Shown: piece after piece, positions 18,449 to 26,500 of the stretch | Layout: every line of letters begins with the position of its first letter | How positions within the stretch are numbered: position 1 is the stretch's first letter | Assembly (NCBI RefSeq): GCF_021049305.1 | Contig: NZ_CP088081.1 | Location: forward strand, 1,178,001 to 1,242,000 | Direction: 5' to 3' | DNA from: Ideonella dechloratans | Lineage (GTDB): Bacteria; Pseudomonadota; Gammaproteobacteria; Burkholderiales; Burkholderiaceae_C | DNA length: 64,000 nucleotides | Made by a program: the position numbers and the translations under genes | Notes under the pieces: model-generated | Databases searched by the model: none | Seen by the model: the letters and a program-made list of their open reading frames with translations, nothing else | What the model was told of the DNA's origin: nothing

Positions 18449-19015
18449 GTGCGCGCGTCCTTCTGGTGTTCCGTCGGCCTGCTCCTGCCCCTGGCCCTGC
18501 TGCAGTCGGGCTGCTCCGTCTTCAGTGCCGAGCCGCTGTGGGAACTGGCCAAGGCCGGCGGTGCCCTGGTGCAGGGTGCCGTCACCGAGGTGGGGCCCAG
18601 CCAGGCGCGCGACACGGTGGTCTATGCGCACGGCCCCATTCAGCGGCTGTGCGTGGAATACAACCGCAGCAGCCAGGCCGCGGACCTGCTGCCGGCCCTG
18701 GTGGCCGAACTGCAGGCCCAGCACATCGAGAGCCGCGTCTACGAGGCCGGTGGCCGCAACGACCAATGCGATATCTGGCTGCGCTACACCGCCTCCATCC
18801 AGTGGGCCGTGCCGCCCGCTGGCAGTGACTACCGGCCCTACCTGGACCGCGCCACCCTGGTGCTCAACGGCGCTGATGGTCGTGTGCTGGCCACCAGCAG
18901 CTTCGTGCTCGACGACGGCCTGATGTCCATGGGGCGCTGGGCCAGCACCCGCGACAAGCTCGCCCCCGCAGTGAAGGCCCTGATCGGCCCGCCGCCGCAG
19001 GCACGGGCCAGTTGA
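18449..19015 (+). CDS. Lipoprotein resembling the Sbal_3080 family
   Basis: A 188-aa predicted lipoprotein. The signal peptide ends in the lipobox LQSGC. The mature part has a CVEYN segment, then LLPALVAELQAQHIESRVYE and a CDIWLRYTASIQW strand, a layout like Sbal_3080-type lipoproteins of unknown function. GTG at 18449 is the start, with AAGGAG just upstream. It lies 35 bases after the amphipathic protein and 49 before the FlgH gene, all on the same strand. Confidence 0.65.
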   Translation: MRASFWCSVGLLLPLALLQSGCSVFSAEPLWELAKAGGALVQGAVTEVGPSQARDTVVYAHGPIQRLCVEYNRSSQAADLLPALVAELQAQHIESRVYEAGGRNDQCDIWLRYTASIQWAVPPAGSDYRPYLDRATLVLNGADGRVLATSSFVLDDGLMSMGRWASTRDKLAPAVKALIGPPPQARAS

Positions 19016-19064
19016 TCCGGGCTGAACGCCCCCGCCTCTCACCGATTTCCTCCAAGGAGCCGAC

Positions 19065-19769
19065 ATGATCCCCCGCCGCACCGTCCCCCTCGCATTCCTG
19101 CCGGCGCTGTACGCACTGGCCGCGTTGACGACGGGCTGCTCATCCCAGCCGGTGGTGCAGGCGCCGCTGTACGTGCCGCCCAACCCGCCGCAGATGCTGG
19201 TCGAGCGCAGCAACAACGGTGCGATCTACCAGGCGGCCTTCGCCTCGGGTTCGCTGTTTTCCAGTGCTCGCCGGCCGGTGAACATCGGTGACGTGGTCAA
19301 GGTCAACATCGACGAGACCGTCAAGGCCAGCCGCAAGCTGACCACCGACACCAGCCGCCAGAACGCGGTGGCCGACAAGGGCCCTGGCAACTCCCGCTCA
19401 GGCAGCAAGCTGATCGACTTCTTCGGCAACATCGACGCCTCGGCCTCCGGCAGCGACAGCTACAAGGGCTCGGGCGCCACCGACAACAACAGCAGCTTCA
19501 GCGGCCAGATCGCGGCCACCGTCATCAACGTGCTGCCCAACGGGCATCTGCTGGTGGCCGGCGAGCGCCGCATCGGGCTCAACGGGGGCCTGAGCGCCCT
19601 GCGCTTCTCGGGCGTGATCGATCCGCAGGACATCAAGGCCGGCAATGTCATCGCCTCGGCCGACGTGGTGAACGCCCGTTTCGAACTGGCCGGCGAGGGC
19701 GACGTCTCCGATGCCGCCAGCCGCAACTGGCTGCAGAGGCTGCTGACCAACCAGATGAGCGTCTGGTGA
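19065..19769 (+). CDS. Orphan FlgH-like L-ring lipoprotein
   Basis: A 234-aa protein with the FlgH (flagellar L-ring) domain. It has a signal peptide and lipobox ALTTGC, then GAIYQAA and SLFSSARRPVNIGDVVKV. The family core NVLPNGHLLVAGERRI, RFSGVIDPQDI and a C-terminal SRNWLQRLL are also present. FlgH normally forms the outer-membrane ring of the flagellar basal body, made together with flgI/flgG. Here no other flagellar gene is nearby; the neighbours are lipoproteins. It may be a relocated flgH or a paralogue serving another envelope channel. Confidence 0.8.
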   Translation: MIPRRTVPLAFLPALYALAALTTGCSSQPVVQAPLYVPPNPPQMLVERSNNGAIYQAAFASGSLFSSARRPVNIGDVVKVNIDETVKASRKLTTDTSRQNAVADKGPGNSRSGSKLIDFFGNIDASASGSDSYKGSGATDNNSSFSGQIAATVINVLPNGHLLVAGERRIGLNGGLSALRFSGVIDPQDIKAGNVIASADVVNARFELAGEGDVSDAASRNWLQRLLTNQMSVW

Positions 19770-19809
19770 CCCCGCGCCGCGCCGGCCACCTTCGCGAAAG
19801 GACTGCGCC

Positions 19810-20439
19810 ATGTGTTCCACCCGCCTGCAACTCGCCCGCCTCGCCGCCCTGCTGGGGCTGTGCGCTGGCCTGCTGACGCCACCCCTGGCGCGGGCCGCCA
19901 CGCTCGAAGGCGTGGCCCTGGAAGACGCCGTGCAGGTGGCAGGCCGACGGCTGCAATTGCATGGTGCCGGTGTCAGCCGTTCCTGGCTGCTGCGGGTCTA
20001 TGCCATTGCACTCTACCTGCCCGAGCACAGCGCCTCCCTCGCCGAAGTCCGTCAGACCGAAGGTCCGCGGCGCATTGCCATCGCGCTGATGCGCGATGTG
20101 AGCGCCGAAGACTTCCGCAGCGCCATCACCGACCAGCTCAGCAGCGATGAAGCCGGGGTGGACCGCACCGCCCTGCAGGGCCCGGCCCGCCAACTGGTGC
20201 AGGCGGTGGCACGCCGCCCGCAGGGGCTGCGCAAGGGCGATTTGCTCACCCTGGACTGGGTGCCGGGCACCGGCACGGTGGTCGAGCTGAACCACCAGCC
20301 CTTCATCGAGCCGGTGCGGGGGCGGGCCTTCTACGACGCCCTGCTGGGCGTCTGGCTTGGCGAGCAGGTCAGCGACACCTCGCTGCGTGCCCAGCTCCTG
20401 GGGGCTCCGGCCTCCCAGCGGGTGGTCTCGCGCAACTGA
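19810..20439 (+). CDS. Chalcone-isomerase-like periplasmic protein
   Basis: A 209-aa secreted protein. The signal peptide ends at ARA, and the mature part begins TLEGVALEDAVQVAGRRLQL. LHGAGVSRSWLLRVYAIALYLP and FYDALLGVWLGEQVSD are typical of the bacterial chalcone isomerase-like family. Members bind small lipophilic ligands; flavonoid isomerisation is not shown for the bacterial type. It follows FlgH by 40 bases on the same strand. The substrate is unknown. Confidence 0.75.
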   Translation: MCSTRLQLARLAALLGLCAGLLTPPLARAATLEGVALEDAVQVAGRRLQLHGAGVSRSWLLRVYAIALYLPEHSASLAEVRQTEGPRRIAIALMRDVSAEDFRSAITDQLSSDEAGVDRTALQGPARQLVQAVARRPQGLRKGDLLTLDWVPGTGTVVELNHQPFIEPVRGRAFYDALLGVWLGEQVSDTSLRAQLLGAPASQRVVSRN

Positions 20440-20474
20440 ATTCCGGTTTCTCCATCGACGTCACTCCCTCTGCC

Positions 20475-21809
20475 ATGGCCATGCCACCGAACCTTCTCTT
20501 TCGACACGGACCCTGGCTGCTGCTCAGCCTCTTCGCGGCACTCGCGCTGAGCGCCTGCGGCGGGGGCGGTGACGGCAGCAGCACCGGCAGCAACACCCTG
20601 GGCGGCACCGTCAGCGGGCTCAGCACCGACGGGCTGGTGCTGGCCAACGGCAGCGACACGCTGGCGGTGGCCGCCGGTGCCACGGCCTTCACCTTCGACG
20701 AGACCATCGGCAGCCGCTACGACGTCACGGTGCAGACCCAGCCCAGCGGGCAGACCTGCCAGGTCAGCCAGGGCAGCGGCTCGGCCAGTGGCAACGTGAG
20801 CAGCGTGGCGGTGGCCTGCCGGAGCTACCGCGTCTATGTGGCCAACACCAACAGCAACACGCTGGCGCAGTTCTCCGTCGGCAGCACGGGCGCACTCAGC
20901 GCACTGAGCACGCCCACCGTTGCGGTGTCCTACATGCCCTCGGCGCTGGCCATCAACGGCGACGGCAGCCAGGCCTGGCTGAGCTACCGCGACGACGAAA
21001 CCCTGTCGGTGCTGGACATCGACAGCAACGGCGCGCTGAACCTGTCCAGCGCGAGTGGCCAAGCCGCGACCTTCGGCTACGCGCTGTCGCTGTCTCCCGA
21101 CGCCTCGCACCTCTATGCCGTGAACTATGGCGGCGCCAGCGTTTCGCAGTTCAGCGTCGGCAGCAGCGGTCAGCTCACGGCCCTGTCGACGGCCACCGCG
21201 GCCAGCGGCCTGGCGCCCTATGCCATGGCCATCACGCCCGACGGGGCCTACGCCTATGTGGCCAATGCCAGCGACGACACCATTTCCCAGTACGCCGTGG
21301 GCAGCAGTGGCGCCCTGACGGCCTTGAGCAAGGCCACGGTGAGCGTCTCCGGCTACGGCAGCAAGCCGCAGGGGCTGGCGATGGCGCCCGGGGGTGGCTA
21401 CCTCTACGTGACCCTGGCGGGCAGCGCCAAGGTGCTGAGCTATGCGATCAACGCCGGCACGGGGGCGTTGAGCTACAGCAGCAGCCAGAGCACCGGCACC
21501 ACGCCGCGGGCGATTGCACTGAGCTCGGACGGCATGCACGCCTATGTGGCCAACGCGGGCTCGGCCACGGTGTCGCAGTACCTGGTGTCGGGCGGCAGCC
21601 TCACGCCCATGGCCACCCGCACGGTGGCCACGGGGACGACGCCCTCGGGCATCGCCATCACGCCGGACAACGCGCGGCTCTATGTGAGCAACGCGGGCGA
21701 TGGCACGCTGTCGCAGTTCTCGGTGGGCTCCGGCGGGGCGCTCAGCGCCTTGTCACCGGCCACGGTCAGCACCGGCGGGCTGGCGCCGGTCAGCGTGGTG
21801 GCGCGATGA
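20475..21809 (+). CDS. Beta-propeller lipoprotein (lactonase/YncE-like)
   Basis: A 444-aa predicted lipoprotein with lipobox ALSAC followed by a Gly/Ser linker. A short domain of about 80 residues with a disulfide-ready Cys pair comes next. A seven-bladed propeller follows, its blades marked by repeated YVANAxxxTVSQ-type strands (VYVANTNSNTLAQF, AYVANASDDTISQY, AYVANAGSATVSQY, LYVSNAGDGTLSQF). This is the 6-phosphogluconolactonase/3-carboxymuconate-cyclase fold, but blades of this kind also serve binding roles, and no catalytic residues can be assigned. Its 3' end converges on a secreted dioxygenase. Confidence 0.75.
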   Translation: MAMPPNLLFRHGPWLLLSLFAALALSACGGGGDGSSTGSNTLGGTVSGLSTDGLVLANGSDTLAVAAGATAFTFDETIGSRYDVTVQTQPSGQTCQVSQGSGSASGNVSSVAVACRSYRVYVANTNSNTLAQFSVGSTGALSALSTPTVAVSYMPSALAINGDGSQAWLSYRDDETLSVLDIDSNGALNLSSASGQAATFGYALSLSPDASHLYAVNYGGASVSQFSVGSSGQLTALSTATAASGLAPYAMAITPDGAYAYVANASDDTISQYAVGSSGALTALSKATVSVSGYGSKPQGLAMAPGGGYLYVTLAGSAKVLSYAINAGTGALSYSSSQSTGTTPRAIALSSDGMHAYVANAGSATVSQYLVSGGSLTPMATRTVATGTTPSGIAITPDNARLYVSNAGDGTLSQFSVGSGGALSALSPATVSTGGLAPVSVVAR

Positions 21810-21833
21810 GGATCGCCCATGGCTGGAAAGGGT

Positions 21834-21900
21834 GCGCAGGCGGGAGGCGGTGGCCTCAGGCCAGGGAGGGGGCGCCCAAGGACACCACCCCCGCCTGCGC
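21834..21900. repeat. Inverted repeat between convergent genes, possible two-way terminator
   Basis: GCGCAGGCGGG (21834-21844) and CCCGCCTGCGC (21890-21900) are perfect 11-bp arms. A nested small hairpin (TGGCC/GGCCA, 21851-21863) lies inside. It fills the gap between two converging genes. There is no T-run on either strand. Confidence 0.5.
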
Positions 21901-21917
21901 GAACTCGTCACGCCAGC

Positions 21918-22829
21918 TCAGGCATTCAGACCCAGGGTCAGGGTCGCGGCATAGCCATTGCTGGTGTCACCCGACAGGGTCAGCATCTCGGTGTCCGTTC
22001 CGTCACTGAAGACGTTGTCGGCGGAGAAGCTGGTGACCGAGGTGTTCTGCCCATGCGCCACATACAGGCTGCTGGCATAGACCTCGGTGGTCACACTCTG
22101 CGGGAAGGCGAACTGGGTGGTCTTGTCCGGGGTGCCGCTGGTGTAGTTGCCATCCAGGTAGACCTCGGCGTGGATGTGCGTGATGCGGCCGGCGTACCAG
22201 CCCGGATAGACCGTGGTGAAGCTGACCTGGCCGTTGGCATCGGTCAATTGCACGCCGCGCAGGTAGGTCTCGCCCACATGGTCGCCGTTGGCGCTGGTGT
22301 TGTAGGCCGAGTATTCACCGTCCTTGTCGCAGTGCCAGATGTAGACGGCGGCGCCCTCGATGGCGGCACAGGCGTTGTTCAGATTCACCACCGTCAGGGT
22401 CAGGGTCAGCGGCAGCCCGGTGAGCACCGTGGACTCGCCGACGTTGCTGCGGATGTCGCTGCGCAGAATCCCCGACAGGGACAGCACGTCCACCGTGCTG
22501 CCATTGCTGGTGTTGGAACCATCGGCCGGATAGGGGCCACCGGTCTCGCTGGCGATCTCGGTGCTGGGGCAGGTGCTGCTGCTGGTCGAACTGCCGCTGC
22601 TGCCGGAATCGGATGAACTGCTGCCGGAGTCCGACGAGGTGCTGCCGCTGGCACTGTCACCGCCGCCGCAGCCCGCCAGAACCAGCGGCATCGACAGCGC
22701 CAAGCCGCCCGCGGACAGCCATCCCAGCGCCAGACGACGGTCGGCAGCGAGGAGGCTTGAGCGGCCTGCCTCCACGGCAGGCTGGAAGGGCGTGGCGAAG
22801 TCGTCGTCGGAGGTGTGCGATGCGTTCAT
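21918..22829 (-). CDS. Secreted intradiol ring-cleavage dioxygenase-like protein
   Basis: A 303-aa protein of the intradiol dioxygenase superfamily (catechol or protocatechuate 3,4-dioxygenase fold). The Fe(III) ligand set is visible as Y in GEYSAYN, Y in VYPGWYAG, and two His in ITHIHAEV. The N terminus has DRRLALGWL followed by a hydrophobic stretch and LAGC, consistent with a Tat-type lipoprotein signal, then a long Ser/Gly linker. It is therefore an extracytoplasmic enzyme. ATG 22829 is taken because it follows an AGGA site. The aromatic substrate is unknown. It lies 104 bases downstream of ureF, on the same strand. Confidence 0.82.
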   Translation of the reverse strand: MNASHTSDDDFATPFQPAVEAGRSSLLAADRRLALGWLSAGGLALSMPLVLAGCGGGDSASGSTSSDSGSSSSDSGSSGSSTSSSTCPSTEIASETGGPYPADGSNTSNGSTVDVLSLSGILRSDIRSNVGESTVLTGLPLTLTLTVVNLNNACAAIEGAAVYIWHCDKDGEYSAYNTSANGDHVGETYLRGVQLTDANGQVSFTTVYPGWYAGRITHIHAEVYLDGNYTSGTPDKTTQFAFPQSVTTEVYASSLYVAHGQNTSVTSFSADNVFSDGTDTEMLTLSGDTSNGYAATLTLGLNA

Positions 22830-22933
22830 GGGGTGTCCTGGGGCCACCCCGTTTCGGGTGGCGCAGGTCCGCATGGTCGTGGCAGCGTGTTGCTGTCACA
22901 TTGCCGCGCGATGCACGGGCGTTGCTGCGAAGC

Positions 22934-23644
22934 TCAGGACCGGAACAGGCGCGAGTACTGGGCTTCGTGCTGGCCCGACAGGATGGCCAGGCCGGGCGTG
23001 AAGGCCTGCCATTGGCTTTCGGGCAGGGCCAGGGCCTGGTCCACCACATCGGGCAGGCGCTGGCTCAGCCGGGCCAGGATGCGCTGCCCCGCGCTCTGGC
23101 CCAGCGGCACCGCCTTGATCGCGGCCTGGGCCATGTTCTCGGCCCAGCCAAAGCCGTGGGCCAGCAGGGCCTCGCGCAGTGGGGCGCCGATCACCGTCAC
23201 CGCCAGCCCGAAGGCCACCGGCCAGCAGGGTGCCGGGCGCAAGGCACCCAGCGCGGCCACGCGCGTGTCTTCGGGGGCGCGCTGGCGCAGCCAGTCCTGC
23301 AGAGAGCGGCCCATCTGTTCGGTCTGCTGGCGCAGCTCGCTGCTCTCGCGCGTCAGGCGCACCCAGTCGTTGAGCTCGGCCGCCCGTGCCACATCGCCCC
23401 GCTGCCAGGCCTGCGCGCTGCGGGCCACCACCGCCAGGTCGGCCCGGCCCAGGGCCAGGGTCAGCTGGTCGTCCAACCAGTCGGCGGCCAGGGCCTCGTT
23501 CGTCACCCGCCCGGCTTCGACCGCCGCCTCCAGGCCTTCGGAGTAGCTGAAGCCGCCCACCGGCAGGGCCGGTGAGGCCAGCCACATCAGCTGCAGCAGC
23601 GTGGCCGCAGGCAGGGGTGCAGGGGCGGGGCGGGCGCGGGGCAT
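22934..23644 (-). CDS. ureF: Urease accessory protein UreF
   Basis: UreF is the GTPase-activating/scaffold partner in the UreDFG nickel-insertion complex. The 236-aa all-helical protein has the N-terminal motif [35 protein letters not shown], and the C-terminal [16 protein letters not shown]. It starts 3 bases after the ureE stop, so translation is likely coupled. Confidence 0.95.
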   Translation of the reverse strand: MPRARPAPAPLPAATLLQLMWLASPALPVGGFSYSEGLEAAVEAGRVTNEALAADWLDDQLTLALGRADLAVVARSAQAWQRGDVARAAELNDWVRLTRESSELRQQTEQMGRSLQDWLRQRAPEDTRVAALGALRPAPCWPVAFGLAVTVIGAPLREALLAHGFGWAENMAQAAIKAVPLGQSAGQRILARLSQRLPDVVDQALALPESQWQAFTPGLAILSGQHEAQYSRLFRS

Positions 23645-23647
23645 GGC

Positions 23648-24397
23648 TCAGTGCGAGTGACCGTGCCCGTGGTCGTGACCGTGATGTCCATGGCCATGTT
23701 CGTCATGTCCGTGCCCGTGGTCATGCCCGCAGCCGGGGCCATGCACATGGGGTGCCGGCGCCGCGGCAATGGGCACGCTCAACGGCTTGCCGCGGGGGGC
23801 TGCGGGGGCGTGGTGGTCGTGGTTGCAGCCGGGGCCGTGGACATGCCCTTGTGCATGCGCGTGCTCATGCGCGTGTTCATGCGTGTGTTCATGCGTGTGC
23901 TCATGCCCGTGGTCGTGGTGGCCGCCATGCGCATGGGCGTGACCCCCGCCGTAGGCCCCGCCCTCGGGCTCGAAGCCGGCCTGGGTTTCGGTGACGATCA
24001 GGTGCATCTGCCGCAGCATGTCGGCCAGCACATGGTCGGGTTCCAGCTTCAGGTGGTCGGGCTGGAGCTCCAAGGCCACATGGCGGTTGCCCAGGTGGTA
24101 GGCCGCGCGCAGCAGGTCGAAGGGGCTGCCGTGTTCGGCGCAGGCACGCACCTCCAGCACCGCCTGCGGGGCGGCCAGCACGCGGATCAGCGAGCCGTCC
24201 TCGGCCACCAGCACGTCGCCACCGCGCACCGTGGTGCCGCGCGGCAGGAAGACGCCCAGCGTGCGGCCGGCGGAGTCGGTGGCGTCGAAGCGGCTCTTCT
24301 GGCGCACATCCCAGTCCAGCTCGACCGTGGCGGCGCGCTTGAGCAGCACGGCGGCCAGGCCCTGGCCCCGGGGGATGAGTTTGCGGATGGTCAGCAT
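23648..24397 (-). CDS. ureE: Urease nickel metallochaperone UreE with long His-rich tail
   Basis: UreE collects nickel for urease. The 249-aa protein begins with the peptide-binding domain ([16 protein letters not shown]) and the metal-binding domain ([26 protein letters not shown]). About 100 further C-terminal residues carry some 35 histidines and two copies of an HVHGPGCxHDH unit, much longer than the usual His tail. ATG 24397 gives the normal start MLTIRKLI; an in-frame ATG at 24436 is less likely. Confidence 0.95.
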   Translation of the reverse strand: MLTIRKLIPRGQGLAAVLLKRAATVELDWDVRQKSRFDATDSAGRTLGVFLPRGTTVRGGDVLVAEDGSLIRVLAAPQAVLEVRACAEHGSPFDLLRAAYHLGNRHVALELQPDHLKLEPDHVLADMLRQMHLIVTETQAGFEPEGGAYGGGHAHAHGGHHDHGHEHTHEHTHEHAHEHAHAQGHVHGPGCNHDHHAPAAPRGKPLSVPIAAAPAPHVHGPGCGHDHGHGHDEHGHGHHGHDHGHGHSH

Positions 24398-24494
24398 GGG
24401 CGGGTCGCGCCCGCGGACAGCGGGCGGCGGCAGCAAAACGAAGCGGGAATGGTAACGCCGCGTCCGCCAGCGGGCCCCTGGGCGGGGCCGTGCT

Positions 24495-24956
24495 TCACAG
24501 CCAGCGACGCACCCGCTCGGTGTAGGCCTGATACTCGGCGCCGAAGCGGGCGCGCAGCACGCGTTCCTCCGGCAGGATCTGGAAGCGGGTGATGTAGGCC
24601 ACGAAGGTCACCGGTCCGGCCCAGGGCCAGGCAGCCTGCAGGTGCACCGCCCAGGCCGACAGCAGCAGCACCAGACCCAGGTACATGGGGTTGCGGGTGA
24701 GACGGTAGATGCCGCCCGTGACCAGCACCGAGCTGTTCTGCGGCCGCAGCGGGTTGATGGTGGTGCGAACGCGCAGGAAGCGCGTCAGCCCGCTCAGGTC
24801 GCAGGCCAGGCCCGCCAGCACCAAGCTGGCCATCAGCGGCCAGGCGACGGCGCGCGGCCAGGGCAGGGCCGGCGGCCAGGCCGCACCGGCCTGCATGGCC
24901 CAGCCCAGCGCCAGGGCCAGCAGCGGTGGCGGCAGGCGGTGTTCCAGCCAGCGCAT
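24495..24956 (-). CDS. Isoprenylcysteine carboxyl methyltransferase-family membrane protein
   Basis: A 153-aa inner-membrane protein of the ICMT/PEMT-like family. Three to four spans flank the signature [15 protein letters not shown]. The C-terminal [18 protein letters not shown] matches the SAM-binding tail of this family. Bacterial members methylate small or lipid substrates that are not known. It starts 5 bases after the GST stop and precedes ureE. Confidence 0.85.
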   Translation of the reverse strand: MRWLEHRLPPPLLALALGWAMQAGAAWPPALPWPRAVAWPLMASLVLAGLACDLSGLTRFLRVRTTINPLRPQNSSVLVTGGIYRLTRNPMYLGLVLLLSAWAVHLQAAWPWAGPVTFVAYITRFQILPEERVLRARFGAEYQAYTERVRRWL

Positions 24957-24961
24957 GGCGC

Positions 24962-25609
24962 TCAGCCCTTGGCCTGCAGGGCCTGGCCCAGGGCCTCGTC
25001 GATGGCCTTGGCGGCGGAGTAGGCCGGGCGGGCGACCAGGCGCGCGGCGTAGTCCTCGAACTCGGGCCGCTTGGGCAGGGTGCCGAACTGCATGCCCCAG
25101 ATCAGGTGGGAGCCGACATACACGTCCGCCGCGGTGAAGCCCGGGCCGGCCACATAGGGGCCGCTGCTGACCGCGCCGGCAATCACCTCCACGGCACGCT
25201 CGTAGCTGCCGTAGCCGGCCATCACTTCCTGGCGCGGTGTCAGCTCCACCTTGAGCGTGCGGTCGATGATGGCCGCCTCCAGCGGGCCGGCCGCGAAGAA
25301 CAGCCAGCGGTAGTAGGCCGCCCGCTCCGCGGGGGCCGGGGCCAGGCCGGCGGCCGGGAAGGCGTCGGCAAGATAGGCGCAGATGGCGGCGCACTCGGTC
25401 ACCACCTGCCCGCGGTGAACCACGGTGGGCACTTTGCCCAGCGGGTTCAGGGCCAGGTAGTCCGGGGCCTTCATGGTGCTGCCGAAGTCCAGCAGCACCT
25501 GGCGGTAGGGCCGGCCCACCTCCTCCAGCATCCAGCGTGCGATCTGGCCGCGCGACCAGGGGTGGGTGTAGAGGACGAGCTCGGCGTCGGTGGCGTCGGT
25601 CACGGGCAT
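24962..25609 (-). CDS. Glutathione S-transferase
   Basis: A 215-aa cytosolic GST. The thioredoxin-like N domain has YTHPWSRGQIARWMLEE, NPLGKVPTVV and the gamma-glutamyl-binding VVTECAAICAYL. The helical C domain has the N-capping segment GPGFTAADVYVGSHL. The serine at SRG suggests Ser-type activation. The start at 25609 gives MPVTDATDAELVLYT; the upstream in-frame ATG lacks homology. The substrate is unknown. Confidence 0.88.
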   Translation of the reverse strand: MPVTDATDAELVLYTHPWSRGQIARWMLEEVGRPYRQVLLDFGSTMKAPDYLALNPLGKVPTVVHRGQVVTECAAICAYLADAFPAAGLAPAPAERAAYYRWLFFAAGPLEAAIIDRTLKVELTPRQEVMAGYGSYERAVEVIAGAVSSGPYVAGPGFTAADVYVGSHLIWGMQFGTLPKRPEFEDYAARLVARPAYSAAKAIDEALGQALQAKG

Positions 25610-25664
25610 GGTCGGTCCCTGGAAGTCGGTGAGGGGCCCATGATGCGCGGGCCCTGTGTCAAGG

Positions 25665-25934
25665 TCAAAGCCGCGGGGCTGAGCCTTCAGGGGCATCCAG
25701 CGGCGCGAAGCGCGGCTGCCATCGACCGTTCACCTCCACCTGTTCGACGAACATGGCGTAGGGCCGCACCCACCAGCCGGTGGCGTTGTAGAGGGGGCGG
25801 TAGACCACCAGCGGCGAGAGGTCTTCGCTGTGACGTGCCACGCCGATCACCTCGTATTCGCCGCCCTTGTAGTGGCGGTAACGGCCCAGGGGCAGGGTGG
25901 GCAGGGGCGGGAGATCGTCCAGGGGCAGGCTCAT
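25665..25934 (-). CDS. DUF1653 protein
   Basis: A small 89-aa protein dominated by DUF1653: GRYRHYKGGEYEVIGVARHSEDL, VVYRPLY and WVRPYAMFVEQV. The fold is a small beta-barrel; function is not established. It lies 14 bases after the GNAT gene and 55 before the GST. Confidence 0.82.
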   Translation of the reverse strand: MSLPLDDLPPLPTLPLGRYRHYKGGEYEVIGVARHSEDLSPLVVYRPLYNATGWWVRPYAMFVEQVEVNGRWQPRFAPLDAPEGSAPRL

Positions 25935-25948
25935 GGACGCAGTGTGCC

Positions 25949-26467
25949 TCAGCCTGTCTGCAGGAAGCGCAGCATGGCCACTTCCTCCACCGGCCGGCCG
26001 CCCAGTTCGAAGCGCTGCAGGCTGCCGGGGACTTCGGCAAAGCCGGCGGCCTCGTAGAAGCGGATGGCGCGCTGGTTGCCACGCAACACCCACAGCGAGA
26101 CGCTGCGCAGGCCTTGAGCCTGCATCGTGCGCAGGGCGCATGCCATCAGCATCTGGCCCGCACCGCGACCCCAGTGGCCGGGTTGGGCATACAGGGCCCA
26201 GATCTCGCCGCGGTCTTCAGGGGCACCGCGGTCCCGGCAGGGGCCGTGGCTCAGGAAGGCCTGTGCGCGTCCCTCGTCGTCGCGGGCGACCCAGGTGGTG
26301 GATTCGCCTGCGGCGAGGATGCGCTGCCAGCTCAGGCAGCGTTCCTGCACCGACAGCCCGCTCAGGTAGGCCGCATCCAGCAGCCCCGCATAGGCCGCCT
26401 GCCAGGACTGCACATGGATGCGCGCCAGGTCGGGGATGTCGGCATCGGTGGGGGTGTCAAGGCGCAT
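25949..26467 (-). CDS. GNAT family N-acetyltransferase
   Basis: A 172-aa acetyltransferase. RIHVQSWQAAYAGLLDAAYL opens the fold, LYAQPGHWGRGAGQMLM is the acetyl-CoA pyrophosphate loop, and LWVLRGNQRAIRFYEAAGF is the classical motif B end. The acceptor cannot be predicted. It is the gene next after the mannitol fusion enzyme (33-base gap). Confidence 0.9.
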   Translation of the reverse strand: MRLDTPTDADIPDLARIHVQSWQAAYAGLLDAAYLSGLSVQERCLSWQRILAAGESTTWVARDDEGRAQAFLSHGPCRDRGAPEDRGEIWALYAQPGHWGRGAGQMLMACALRTMQAQGLRSVSLWVLRGNQRAIRFYEAAGFAEVPGSLQRFELGGRPVEEVAMLRFLQTG

Positions 26468-26500
26468 GGGACGGCATCGTAGCCGCCGGGCGGGCCAGGC

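Noticed and set aside
23660..23930. Repetitive short words that resemble a repeat array
   Set aside because: They are CAT/CAC histidine codons of the UreE tail, not a CRISPR: unit lengths are irregular and there are no spacers.
23651..24592. A plus-strand frame rich in Val/Met opposite ureE
   Set aside because: It is the complement of the histidine-rich ureE tail and of the accessory gene region; no signal of its own.
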